NCBI GenBank assembly: GCA_003648875.1
Contig: QMQC01000052.1
Coordinates: forward strand, 1 to 8,702
Length of the DNA stretch: 8,702 bases
Direction of reading: 5' to 3'
From: Actinomycetota bacterium
Lineage (GTDB): Bacteria; Actinomycetota; Acidimicrobiia; Spongiisociales; UBA5794
Shown here: positions 1 to 5,982 of the stretch, piece by piece
Numbering within the stretch: position 1 is the stretch's first letter
Layout of the letters: each line of letters opens with the position of its first letter
Translations under genes and position numbers: made by a program
Notes under the pieces: generated by a model
What the model saw: the letters and a program-made list of their open reading frames with translations, nothing else
Told to the model about the DNA's origin: nothing
Database searches by the model: none

Positions 1-14
1 ACGTCAAAGTCCAT
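1..14 (-). CDS. Possible first codons of the next gene (partial, runs off left edge)
   Basis: An ATG at 14-12 begins an open frame reading M-D-F-D before the window ends. It overlaps the end of the AtpZ-like gene by 11 nt. A GAGGG lies 6 nt upstream of this ATG, a good ribosome-binding site for a translationally coupled gene. In related bacteria the following gene is usually AtpI or the ATP synthase a subunit, but four codons cannot identify it. The call rests only on the ribosome-binding site and the overlap. Confidence 0.3.
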
Positions 15-249
15 CACGGACCCTCAACGCTTCTCTGGCGAGTTCTTCGAGTTGCTCGGACGCCGCATACGACTTGTAGAAGGCCCCGATAGCTGCAACG
101 ACGACGAACCCGACCACGAACGCCGGTGCGGTGCCGAACAGCGCATCGAGACCAAGCCCGACGAGGAGTCCTGCGAGTATCGATCCGAAGACGTCGGCTG
201 AACCCGACCAGCCGCGAATCATCTCGGATCTGTGGGTGGTTTCCTTCAA
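4..249 (-). CDS. AtpZ/AtpI-like small membrane protein (ATPase_gene1 family)
   Basis: This is an 81-residue protein with two hydrophobic helices at about residues 19-37 and 42-58, joined by a short turn (D-A-L-F-G-T-A-P). A polar, charged C-terminal segment (residues 61-81) follows. The pattern of a Gly-rich helix, L-D-x-x-F-G-T-x-P and a second Gly-containing helix matches the small AtpZ-type proteins encoded at the head of F0F1 ATP synthase operons. Those are thought to help c-ring assembly or ion uptake together with AtpI. The position after glyA fits actinobacterial gene order, where the atp genes follow. The longest frame starts with TTG at 249-247; an ATG at 222-220 (Met10) is an alternative, and neither has a strong ribosome-binding site. 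The stop is TGA. Family assignment is from sequence pattern and context, not a search. Confidence 0.7.
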   Translation of the reverse strand: MKETTHRSEMIRGWSGSADVFGSILAGLLVGLGLDALFGTAPAFVVGFVVVAAIGAFYKSYAASEQLEELAREALRVRDGL

Positions 250-287
250 AGTCCGTGCTCTCTCACGACGTCCTGATCAAGGCGATA

Positions 288-318
288 ACGATACATCACC
301 GCGCGTCCCCAATTGCAA
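288..318 (-). promoter_or_regulatory. Weak candidate promoter upstream of the AtpZ-like gene
   Basis: In the 98-nt gap after glyA (250-347), the minus strand holds TTGCAA (318-313) and TATCGT (293-288) with a 19-nt spacer. This would give a transcript start near 281, about 30 nt upstream of the TTG start. Both boxes match the consensus only partly, and the -35 box sits inside the palindrome ATTGCAAT. It could be the start of a separate ATP synthase transcript, or chance. I see no terminator hairpin with a T-run in this gap, so readthrough from glyA is also plausible. Confidence 0.2.
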
Positions 319-347
319 TCGCGTCCTTTGGTGAGCCGCGGCGAGCC

Positions 348-1619
348 CTACACGAATCCGTTGAATTCAACGGGGTACGCCGGGAACCCTTCAATGAGCT
401 CGCTCACGATGTCGCGGAACTCATCGAGGACCGATGGGTCCTGACGGTGGCGGAGGATCTCAACGATCACACGACCAAGCACGACCATCTGCTCCTGTTT
501 CATCCCAGCGGTTGTGACCGATGGCGTTCCGATTCGGATTCCCGAAGTGATGAACGGTGGCCGTGGATCGAACGGAATCGAATTCCGATTGAGTGTGATC
601 CCCATCTCATCGAGGAGGATCCCTGCTTCTCTCCCAGTCAGATCCTCGTCGATGGATCTGACATCGGTTAGGAACATGTGGTTCTCTGTTCCGCCGGCCA
701 CGACCCTTGCGCCTGACTCGATCATGGCATCGGCAAGAACAGAGGCATTGCGAACGATCTGGGTCGCATAATCGGCGAATGCCGGTTCAGCCGCCTGTTT
801 GAAACAATGAGCCTTTCCTGCGATCTGGTGGTTGATGGCGCCGCCCTGTGCGAAGGGGAACACAGCCTTGTCGATAACCTCGGCGTACTCCTCCGTTGAA
901 AGGATCAACCCGCCCCGGGGACCTCGGAGGGTCTTGTGCGTGGTTGCGGTGACGATGTGGGCGTGCGGCACCGGATTCGGGTGAGCACCACCAGCGATGA
1001 GGCCGATGATGTGGGCGGCATCAACGAGGAAGATTGCGCCTACTTCATCGGCAATCTCTCTGAATACGGACCAATCGATCATCCGCGAATATGCCGAGTA
1101 CCCGGCAATAATCATCTTCGGCCTGTGCTCGAGCGCAACCTTGCGGACTTCCTCCATGTCGATGAGCTCGGTATCGGGATCAACACCATATGCAACGAAG
1201 TTGAAGAGCTGTCCGGAGAAGTTGACGGCCGACCCGTGGGTGAGGTGACCTCCCTGGTCCAAGCGCATGCCGAGGATCGTGTCTCCGGGCTCGAGAACTG
1301 AGAGATACGCAGCCATGTTCGCCTGGGATCCCCCGTGGGGCTGGACATTTGCGTGTTCTGCCCCGAAGAGGCTCTTCGCCCGTTCGATCGCGAGGGTCTC
1401 GATCTCATCGATGACTTCACAGCCCTCGTAGTAGCGGCGCCCCGGATATCCCTCGGAGTACTTGTTGGCCAGAACCGACCCCGATGTCTCCATGATCGCG
1501 TAGCTGGTGAAGTTCTCTGAGGCGATCAGCTGGATCTTCGATCGCTGCCTATGTGCTTCCTTGGCGATGAGCGCGGCGAGGGTCGGGTCCGCTTCAGCGA
1601 GCGGTTTCATGTCAGTCAT
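348..1619 (-). CDS. glyA: Serine hydroxymethyltransferase
   Basis: This cytosolic PLP enzyme interconverts serine plus tetrahydrofolate and glycine plus 5,10-methylenetetrahydrofolate, the main source of one-carbon units. The 423-residue length is normal for bacterial GlyA. Family landmarks include LIASEN (31-36), NKYSEGYPGRRYYEG (52-66), GGHLTHG (123-129), the PLP-contacting D200-x-x-H203, and the PLP lysine K229 in T-T-H-K-T-L-R-G-P-R-G-G. SGIRIGTP lies near the C-terminus. One departure is H-G-G-S-Q-A-N at 95-101, where most members read H-S-G-S/A-Q-A-N. The ATG start is well supported: AAGGGA lies 5 nt upstream. A second Met at codon 4 is a less likely start. The gene follows the unknown membrane protein after 32 nt and ends in TAG. 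It is probably the last gene of the rho-to-glyA operon. Confidence 0.97.
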   Translation of the reverse strand: MTDMKPLAEADPTLAALIAKEAHRQRSKIQLIASENFTSYAIMETSGSVLANKYSEGYPGRRYYEGCEVIDEIETLAIERAKSLFGAEHANVQPHGGSQANMAAYLSVLEPGDTILGMRLDQGGHLTHGSAVNFSGQLFNFVAYGVDPDTELIDMEEVRKVALEHRPKMIIAGYSAYSRMIDWSVFREIADEVGAIFLVDAAHIIGLIAGGAHPNPVPHAHIVTATTHKTLRGPRGGLILSTEEYAEVIDKAVFPFAQGGAINHQIAGKAHCFKQAAEPAFADYATQIVRNASVLADAMIESGARVVAGGTENHMFLTDVRSIDEDLTGREAGILLDEMGITLNRNSIPFDPRPPFITSGIRIGTPSVTTAGMKQEQMVVLGRVIVEILRHRQDPSVLDEFRDIVSELIEGFPAYPVEFNGFV

Positions 1620-1651
1620 TCAGTTCCCTTGTGAGTTCTGTTCAGAAGAAT

Positions 1652-2164
1652 CTAGTCGGTTGGCTCAGCCACGACAGCTGTGCCCCTGTCGAACATCCTG
1701 TCAGCAAGGCCCACGGACGGTAACGTGACCAGTGGGGCAATCAGGGCGAAGACGGTGTGATCGACCCAGTAGACAAGAACGACGATGACAGTCACAAGCG
1801 CTGCCCCAGCGACGCGGGTGAGCGTTCGAAACGGGTTCCCTTCGGGCGGGAGGCCGATGGCTCCGCCGACCCCGATCGCCATGGTTGGAGCGGCAACGAC
1901 GTACGAAGGGGATTCGGTGACCGTGAACAGCACGACAAACATGGATGCCGTAACGATCGCGTACAGTGCCGAGTGAAATGCGACCGTGCCGGGGTCGTCG
2001 ACCCCGCTGAACGCGACCATGCCGTACATCGCAAAGATGATGCCTATCGAGATGATGGCAACACCTGTCATCCGGCTTGTCTGGACTGCAAACAGCCCGA
2101 ACCACAGGCCTAGTGCGGCTATCAGGGTCCCAACGCCTATGGCCGGCCAGGTGCCTCGCGTCAC
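1652..2164 (-). CDS. Unrecognised integral membrane protein, about six helices
   Basis: I do not recognise this 170-residue protein. It is strongly hydrophobic, with likely membrane helices at about 7-27, 33-53, 63-82, 87-106, 115-133 and 136-152. The loops are short, and the charged C-terminal tail is 156-170. There are no Cys residues and no obvious catalytic motif; an acidic G-V-D-D-P lies between helices 2 and 3, and L-P-P-E-G-N-P-F-R lies between helices 4 and 5. It starts with GTG at 2164-2162, which overlaps the TGA stop of the upstream Sua5/YrdC gene by 4 nt (GTGA), so its translation is probably coupled to that gene. It sits where many actinobacteria have a different gene (often a WecA-type transferase) between sua5 and glyA. 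Translation is well supported by the overlap and the glyA spacing; the function is unknown. Confidence 0.8.
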   Translation of the reverse strand: MTRGTWPAIGVGTLIAALGLWFGLFAVQTSRMTGVAIISIGIIFAMYGMVAFSGVDDPGTVAFHSALYAIVTASMFVVLFTVTESPSYVVAAPTMAIGVGGAIGLPPEGNPFRTLTRVAGAALVTVIVVLVYWVDHTVFALIAPLVTLPSVGLADRMFDRGTAVVAEPTD

Positions 2165-2721
2165 GGACGAATCGGCCCCATCCGCAGAACAACCTCAGCG
2201 GGCTGCGTCAGATCGACGAGCGTCGACGGACTTCCTCCACCGGCTTCACCCGGTAGATACGTCAGGACCTCACCATCGAATATCGACTCGGCTTCCTCCG
2301 CGGTCCGAGCCGGTTCGTCGTCCGCCTTGTTGGCAGAAGTCACGGCGAGCGGACCGGTCAACTCGAGCAGTTCCAGTGCTACGGGATGGTCAGGACACCG
2401 AAGCGCGACCGTGCGACGCTTCTTGTCACCAAGCCAGCCCGGAGCGGTGTCGAGGCGAGGCACGACCAGGGTCACTGCGCCCGGCCAGTGACGATCGGCC
2501 AACTCGAGGGCACGATCGGTCATTGCCCCGATTGAGAGCCCCTGTTCCAGGGATGCAACGAGGATCGCGATGGGCTTCCCGTCGTTGCGACCCTTCAGTT
2601 CGTACAAGCGGTCGAGAGCTGCCTCGTCGTAGAGGTCGACTGCTATTCCGTAGACGGTGTCGGTCGGGACACCGACGATCTCGCCTCGTTTGATGGCTCT
2701 CGCTGCAGCAGCAACGTCCAT
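2161..2721 (-). CDS. tsaC: Threonylcarbamoyl-AMP synthase (Sua5/YrdC/YwlC family)
   Basis: The protein makes L-threonylcarbamoyl-AMP from threonine, bicarbonate and ATP, the first step of t6A37 modification of ANN-decoding tRNAs. It is 186 residues long, so it has the YrdC domain only and lacks the extra C-terminal domain of long Sua5 proteins. Family motifs are PTDTVYG (19-25), the K-G-R nucleotide-binding motif (43-45), K-P-I-A-I-L-V (49-55), WPGAVTLV (79-86), the S-A-N motif (129-131) and P-S-T-L-V-D (165-170). The ATG start has a strong ribosome-binding site (GGGAGG, 5 nt upstream). It follows prmC after 28 nt and overlaps the next gene by 4 nt. The prfA-prmC-sua5 order is widely conserved in bacteria. 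I cannot tell whether tsaC or ywlC/sua5 is the better symbol. Confidence 0.93.
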   Translation of the reverse strand: MDVAAAARAIKRGEIVGVPTDTVYGIAVDLYDEAALDRLYELKGRNDGKPIAILVASLEQGLSIGAMTDRALELADRHWPGAVTLVVPRLDTAPGWLGDKKRRTVALRCPDHPVALELLELTGPLAVTSANKADDEPARTAEEAESIFDGEVLTYLPGEAGGGSPSTLVDLTQPAEVVLRMGPIRP

Positions 2722-2749
2722 TCACCCTCCCGGTGCGGTCGATGCAACG

Positions 2750-3556
2750 CTACCCGAATCTGGACGTTCCGATGACATAACGATCCCGTCCCGTCAGGTC
2801 CTGTCTGATCCTCGCGTCATAACGTTCGAAGATTTCAGCAATTCGATCCCCATGGAACTCGGATATCTCACAGGCGATCAAGCCCCCAGGCACAAGCCAG
2901 TCCTCGGCCTGTCGGGCAATACGCGAAAGCATCTCATCGCCTTTTGGCCCTGCAACGAGCGCCATCTCGGGTTCCGCCGATACGTCGGCCGGAAGACCCG
3001 CAACCTCGCCGGCTGCGAGATACGGTGGGTTGGACACGAGGAGATCCACGCGACCTCTGAGCGAATCGGGCAGCGGATCGAACAGATCACCGACGAGGAC
3101 ATGGATGTCGAGGTCGTTCGACTTGGCGTTCCCTCGTGCGACGATTGCAGCTTCCGGCGAGAGATCCACCGCAAACACCTCGGCGTCGACGAAGAACGCT
3201 GCCAGGGCGAGGGCGAGGTTCCCGCTTCCCGTACAGAGGTCGACGATCACAGCCGGATCTTCAGCGAGCGCCGTCACCAACTCGAAGAGGTACTCGGTCT
3301 CTGGCCTCGGAACCAGCACGCGGTCGTCGACCTGGATTTCAACCGATCCGAAGGGCACCGCTCCCTCGATGTACTGGAGTGGCTCACCATCACGTCTGCG
3401 CTCCAGGTACGACCAGAACTTGTCGCGGTCTTCCGAAGAGACGTCGAATCCCAGGAGCACGTCGGATCTCGTTCGTCCTGTTGCTGCTACGAGCAACCTG
3501 ACGGTCTCATGTTCGGGTAGATCTTCACCAGCAGAGAGAACATCTCGTGACCGCAC
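2750..3556 (-). CDS. prmC: Release factor glutamine methyltransferase
   Basis: This SAM-dependent enzyme methylates the glutamine of the GGQ motif of RF1 and RF2, which raises termination efficiency. The protein is 268 residues, near the usual 275-290. An N-terminal helical release-factor-binding domain (about 1-75, with R-R-D-G-E-P-L-Q-Y-I at 54-63) leads into V-P-R-P-E-T-E (82-88). The SAM-binding D-L-C-T-G-S-G-N (106-113) and the catalytic N-P-P-Y (176-179) follow. The start is GTG at 3556-3554, only 3 nt after the prfA stop, with GAGGAAG about 8 nt upstream inside the end of prfA. Direct linkage to its substrate gene prfA is the classic arrangement. It ends in TAG. Confidence 0.96.
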   Translation of the reverse strand: MRSRDVLSAGEDLPEHETVRLLVAATGRTRSDVLLGFDVSSEDRDKFWSYLERRRDGEPLQYIEGAVPFGSVEIQVDDRVLVPRPETEYLFELVTALAEDPAVIVDLCTGSGNLALALAAFFVDAEVFAVDLSPEAAIVARGNAKSNDLDIHVLVGDLFDPLPDSLRGRVDLLVSNPPYLAAGEVAGLPADVSAEPEMALVAGPKGDEMLSRIARQAEDWLVPGGLIACEISEFHGDRIAEIFERYDARIRQDLTGRDRYVIGTSRFG

Positions 3557-3559
3557 CGG

Positions 3560-4639
3560 TCACACTTCCTCTGCGAGCCTTCGGGCAACGTCGTCGGCGA
3601 TCAACGCAGCATGGAGGCCCTCGAGGTCACCGTCGAGGATTGCGGGCAGCGAATGCACCGTGAGACCGATTCGGTGATCCGTGACGCGGTTCTCCTTGAA
3701 GTTGTATGTCCGGATCTTCTCCGACCGATCACCGGTGCCGACCTGTGATCTGCGGACTGAGGCTCGCTCCCCCATCTGCTCATCGAGCTGGATCTGGTAG
3801 AGCCTTGCACGCAGCACGCGCATGGCCTTCAGCTTGTTCTGGAGCTGGGATTTCTCGTCCTGGCATGAGACGACTATGCCGGTCGGCTTGTGTGTCAGGC
3901 GCACGGCGGAGTCCGTGGTGTTGACCGATTGGCCACCAGGACCCTGCGACCGCATCGTCTCGACGATCAGATCGTTTTCGTTGAGATCGACCTCCACAGC
4001 TTCCACCTCAGGCAACACCGCAACGGTGCCCATCGAGGTATGGATCCGGCCCTGGGACTCCGTCGTTGGGACCCGTTGAACACGGTGAGGGCCCGCCTCG
4101 TACTTGAAACGTGCGTACGCGCCCTTGCCCTTGACCGCAAAGGTCGTTTCCTTGATTCCGCCGCCATCGCTCGGAGCAACATTGATGGATTCCATCGTCC
4201 ATCCGGATCGCTCCGCAAAACGTTCATACATGCGATACAGGTCCCCGGCCCACAGAGCGGCTTCATCGCCGCCTGCAGCGGACCGGATCTCAACGATCAC
4301 ATCCTTGTCGTCGTCAGGGTCCTTGGGGACGAGAAGCATCTGGAGCTCCGCTTCGAGCTCCGCCAGCTGCGCGGTGCGCTCGGAGATCGTGTCCTTGAGA
4401 TAGTCGACCATCTCGGCGTCGTCCTCGTCATCGATCAGTTCGCTCGCCTCCTCGATCTCCTGCTCAGCCTCGAGATACCTTCGGTACACATCGACGACCG
4501 ATTTCAGCTCAGCGTGCTTCGTTGAGACCTCGCGGTAGCGGTTCTGATCACCAAGAACGTCCGGATCGATGAGTTGGACGAGCGTCTCCTCGAATGTTGC
4601 CTCGGTCGCCCCGAGACGCAAGCGCAGATTGTCATCCAT
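3560..4639 (-). CDS. prfA: Peptide chain release factor 1
   Basis: RF1 recognises UAA and UAG in the ribosomal A site and triggers peptide release. The 359-residue length matches the family. The codon-recognition P-x-T tripeptide is P-T-T at 191-193 within R-V-P-T-T-E-S-Q-G-R-I-H, which separates it from RF2 (S-P-F). The catalytic GGQ is at 235-237 in S-Q-G-P-G-G-Q-S-V-N-T-T. The N-terminal part to about 105 is helical and acidic. The frame is open further upstream to 5083, but that stretch is a shadow of the preceding gene. I choose ATG at 4639-4637 because it gives the family length and N-terminus. That ATG overlaps by 8 nt the TGA (4634-4632) ending the full DUF1385 frame, so translation was probably coupled to it. 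A weak GGGCGGG lies just upstream. RF1 would also read the amber codon inside the DUF1385 gene. Confidence 0.97.
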   Translation of the reverse strand: MDDNLRLRLGATEATFEETLVQLIDPDVLGDQNRYREVSTKHAELKSVVDVYRRYLEAEQEIEEASELIDDEDDAEMVDYLKDTISERTAQLAELEAELQMLLVPKDPDDDKDVIVEIRSAAGGDEAALWAGDLYRMYERFAERSGWTMESINVAPSDGGGIKETTFAVKGKGAYARFKYEAGPHRVQRVPTTESQGRIHTSMGTVAVLPEVEAVEVDLNENDLIVETMRSQGPGGQSVNTTDSAVRLTHKPTGIVVSCQDEKSQLQNKLKAMRVLRARLYQIQLDEQMGERASVRRSQVGTGDRSEKIRTYNFKENRVTDHRIGLTVHSLPAILDGDLEGLHAALIADDVARRLAEEV

Positions 4640-4850
4640 CGGTCCCGCCCAGGTCGTACTCAGCAACAAGCGCTGCAGGAACGACGGCGCCCCTCGACTT
4701 GACCTCGTCGACATCGGAGGGAGCGAGGGCTGCAAGCAGTGAGACCACCGCAACCTCGACCTGGTCGTCCGACGGTTCCTTTGTCGTGATCCCCTGGATC
4801 CAGATACCGGGCTTCGAGGCCCAAGCAAGCCACCGATGCCCGGATGCGGC
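4632..4850 (-). pseudogene. Severed in-frame C-terminal part of the DUF1385 gene
   Basis: Directly after the TAG at 4853-4851, the same frame stays open for 72 codons to a TGA at 4634-4632. Its product would read A-A-S-G-H-R-W-L-A-W-A-S-K-P-G-I-W-I-Q-G and then carry T-T-K-E-P-S-D-D-Q-V-E-V-A-V-V-S-L-L. From memory, YqhQ/DUF1385 proteins end with just this pattern: P-G-L-W-L-Q, then T-T-K/R-E-P, then Q-x-E-V-A-I. This is therefore the missing end of the upstream gene, not a new one. There is no in-frame ATG; the only in-frame GTG lies inside the conserved motif, so independent translation is unlikely. The TGA overlaps the prfA ATG (ATGGATGA). It would be made only by readthrough of the amber codon, or if the stop is a sequence error. 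Confidence 0.85.
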
Positions 4851-5576
4851 CTAGAGCACCACATACGAGATACCGGCGATGAAGGGGATGAGCAGGATAC
4901 GTGCCGCGAACTGCCACTGGAATGGGAGCGGCGCAAGGGTGAGGAACACGACGAAGGCCACCATCGCAACGATGATGATGAAAGACGTCCCACACCGGGG
5001 ATGGCGGGGGCTGTACTTCTGGATCGAAGCGATATCGAGTGGATCACCGCTCTCATACGCATGGATCGTCTTGTGCTCTGCACCGTGGTACTGAAAGACG
5101 CGTTGGATCTCGGCCGAGCGACCGATCAACCAGATGTAGGCGACGATGAGTCCGATCCTGAGTGCTCCATCGAGCACGACGAAGAGAAGCGAGTTGCCTC
5201 CCAGAAGATCCTTCAGCCAGTTCGCCGCGAATGCGGGGCCGATGACGAAGATCGCCAGCGCAGCGATGACGGCCACGACCATTGTGACGATGATCTCCCT
5301 GCGGCCCAGTTCCTCGCCCTCCTCGCCCGACTTCTCAGCCGACCAGGAGAGCGCTCGGAATCCAAGAGTCATCGCCTCGATGAGGACGAAGACACCACGC
5401 AGAAAGGGCACCTTGGCGAGCGGGTTCCGCGAAGTGAGAGCAGGCAGTTCGTTTCGCTTTGCCTCGATGACTCCGTCCGGGCGCCGCGCGGCTACTGCCC
5501 AGGCGTCCGGGGCACGCATCATCACGCCCTCGATGACCGCCTGGCCGCCGACGGACGCGCCAGGGGATCGGCTCAT
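4851..5576 (-). CDS. DUF1385 (YqhQ-family) membrane protein, cut short by in-frame TAG
   Basis: Members of this family are polytopic membrane proteins of unknown biochemical role, often encoded beside rpmE and prfA. The 241 visible residues carry the family landmarks. These are GGQAVIEGVMMR near the N-terminus (10-21), V-P-F-L-R-G-V (56-62), hydrophobic helices at about 95-117, 129-152 and 197-214, and a further one at about 222-241. The conserved R-V-F-Q-Y-H-G-A-E-H-K (159-169) and H-P-R-C-G-T-S-F (192-199) are also present. Start ATG at 5576-5574 directly abuts the rpmE TAG (TAGATG), with GAGG about 5 nt upstream. The TAG at 4853-4851 falls right after G-I-S-Y-V-V-L, where relatives continue for about 70 residues, and the frame does continue there. 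With readthrough the protein would be 314 residues, the normal size. Relatives generally have Glu where the second-last V-V begins, a second oddity at this spot (from memory). Confidence 0.9.
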   Translation of the reverse strand: MSRSPGASVGGQAVIEGVMMRAPDAWAVAARRPDGVIEAKRNELPALTSRNPLAKVPFLRGVFVLIEAMTLGFRALSWSAEKSGEEGEELGRREIIVTMVVAVIAALAIFVIGPAFAANWLKDLLGGNSLLFVVLDGALRIGLIVAYIWLIGRSAEIQRVFQYHGAEHKTIHAYESGDPLDIASIQKYSPRHPRCGTSFIIIVAMVAFVVFLTLAPLPFQWQFAARILLIPFIAGISYVVL

Positions 5577-5930
5577 CTACGCCTCAGCTTCGGCCTCAGC
5601 GTCGGCCTCAGGCGCGGACTCAGCGTCGGCTTCAGCTTCGGGTTTGGCCACGGACTCGGGAGCAGGCTCGGGAGCAGCCTTGGCTGCAGTGTTCCCGTAC
5701 CGCTTGCGGAACCGTTCGACACGACCGGTGGTGTCAACGAGGATCTGCTTGCCTGTGTAGAACGGGTGACTTGCGGAGCTGATCTCGACCTTTGCCAACG
5801 GGTACGTGTTGCCGTCTTCCCATTCGATCGTCTCGGACGTATCGATCGTCGACTTGGTGAGGAAAGCAAGATCTGACGATGTGTCCTGGAACACGACCGG
5901 ACGGTAGTTCGGGTGGATATCGGTCTTCAC
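5577..5930 (-). CDS. rpmE2: Ribosomal protein L31, type B, with acidic Ala/Glu tail
   Basis: This is a large-subunit ribosomal protein at the central protuberance, bridging to the small subunit. The body (1-79) reads M-K-T-D-I-H-P-N-Y-R-P-V-V-F-Q-D-T-S, then W-E-D-G-N-T-Y-P, S-S-A-S-H-P-F-Y-T-G-K-Q and G-R-V-E-R-F-R-K-R-Y-G. It has no cysteine at all, so it is the type-B (zinc-independent) form although it occupies the place next to rho where many bacteria have zinc-binding type A. Residues 80-117 are an added tail rich in Ala, Glu and Pro, ending A-E-A-E-A-E-A. Start is GTG at 5930-5928 with AGGAGA 4 nt upstream; no ATG gives the family N-terminus. It lies 52 nt after rho and directly abuts the DUF1385 start. 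It ends in TAG. Confidence 0.95.
   Translation of the reverse strand: MKTDIHPNYRPVVFQDTSSDLAFLTKSTIDTSETIEWEDGNTYPLAKVEISSASHPFYTGKQILVDTTGRVERFRKRYGNTAAKAAPEPAPESVAKPEAEADAESAPEADAEAEAEA
5580..5639 (-). repeat. Imperfect repeat encoding the Ala/Glu/Asp tail of L31
   Basis: Codons 98-117 of the L31 gene are built from imperfect copies of GAG/GAA-GCC/GCT units, with GAGGCCGACGCTGAG nearly repeated. They give an alternating Glu-Ala/Asp-Ala tail. Such a tract can change length by slippage. It also produces meaningless Gly/Leu/Ser-rich open frames on the opposite strand. Confidence 0.6.
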
Positions 5931-5982
5931 GGGGTCTCCTGGTTGTTATCTGGGAACAATAGTGGTTTCGACCTGCAGGTTC

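Noticed and set aside
126..671. A 181-codon plus-strand open frame opposite the end of glyA
   Set aside because: It lies mainly antisense to conserved glyA codons and has no ribosome-binding site or recognisable motif.
2657..3520. A 287-codon plus-strand open frame opposite prmC
   Set aside because: It mirrors prmC codon for codon in a GC-rich region, which commonly leaves antisense frames open; prmC motifs on the minus strand are decisive.
4660..4995. A 111-codon minus-strand frame spanning the DUF1385 stop
   Set aside because: It is in a different frame from both DUF1385 parts and gives a Cys/Arg/His-rich product with no motif; the gap is explained by the DUF1385 continuation instead.
4640..5083. 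Long N-terminal extension of the prfA frame (148 codons)
   Set aside because: The extension is Ser/Arg-rich shadow sequence overlapping the real DUF1385 frame; the ATG at 4639 gives the usual RF1 length and N-terminus.
4836..5876. A 346-codon plus-strand open frame opposite DUF1385 and L31
   Set aside because: It is the antisense shadow of two well-supported minus-strand genes; its product is charged low-complexity sequence plus Gly/Leu/Ser repeats that mirror the L31 tail DNA, with no family resemblance.
5970..5982. Palindrome ACCTGCAGGT between rho and L31 as an operator
   Set aside because: It is a single 10-bp palindrome around a PstI-type core, at the end of rho with no promoter boxes around it; chance is the simpler explanation.
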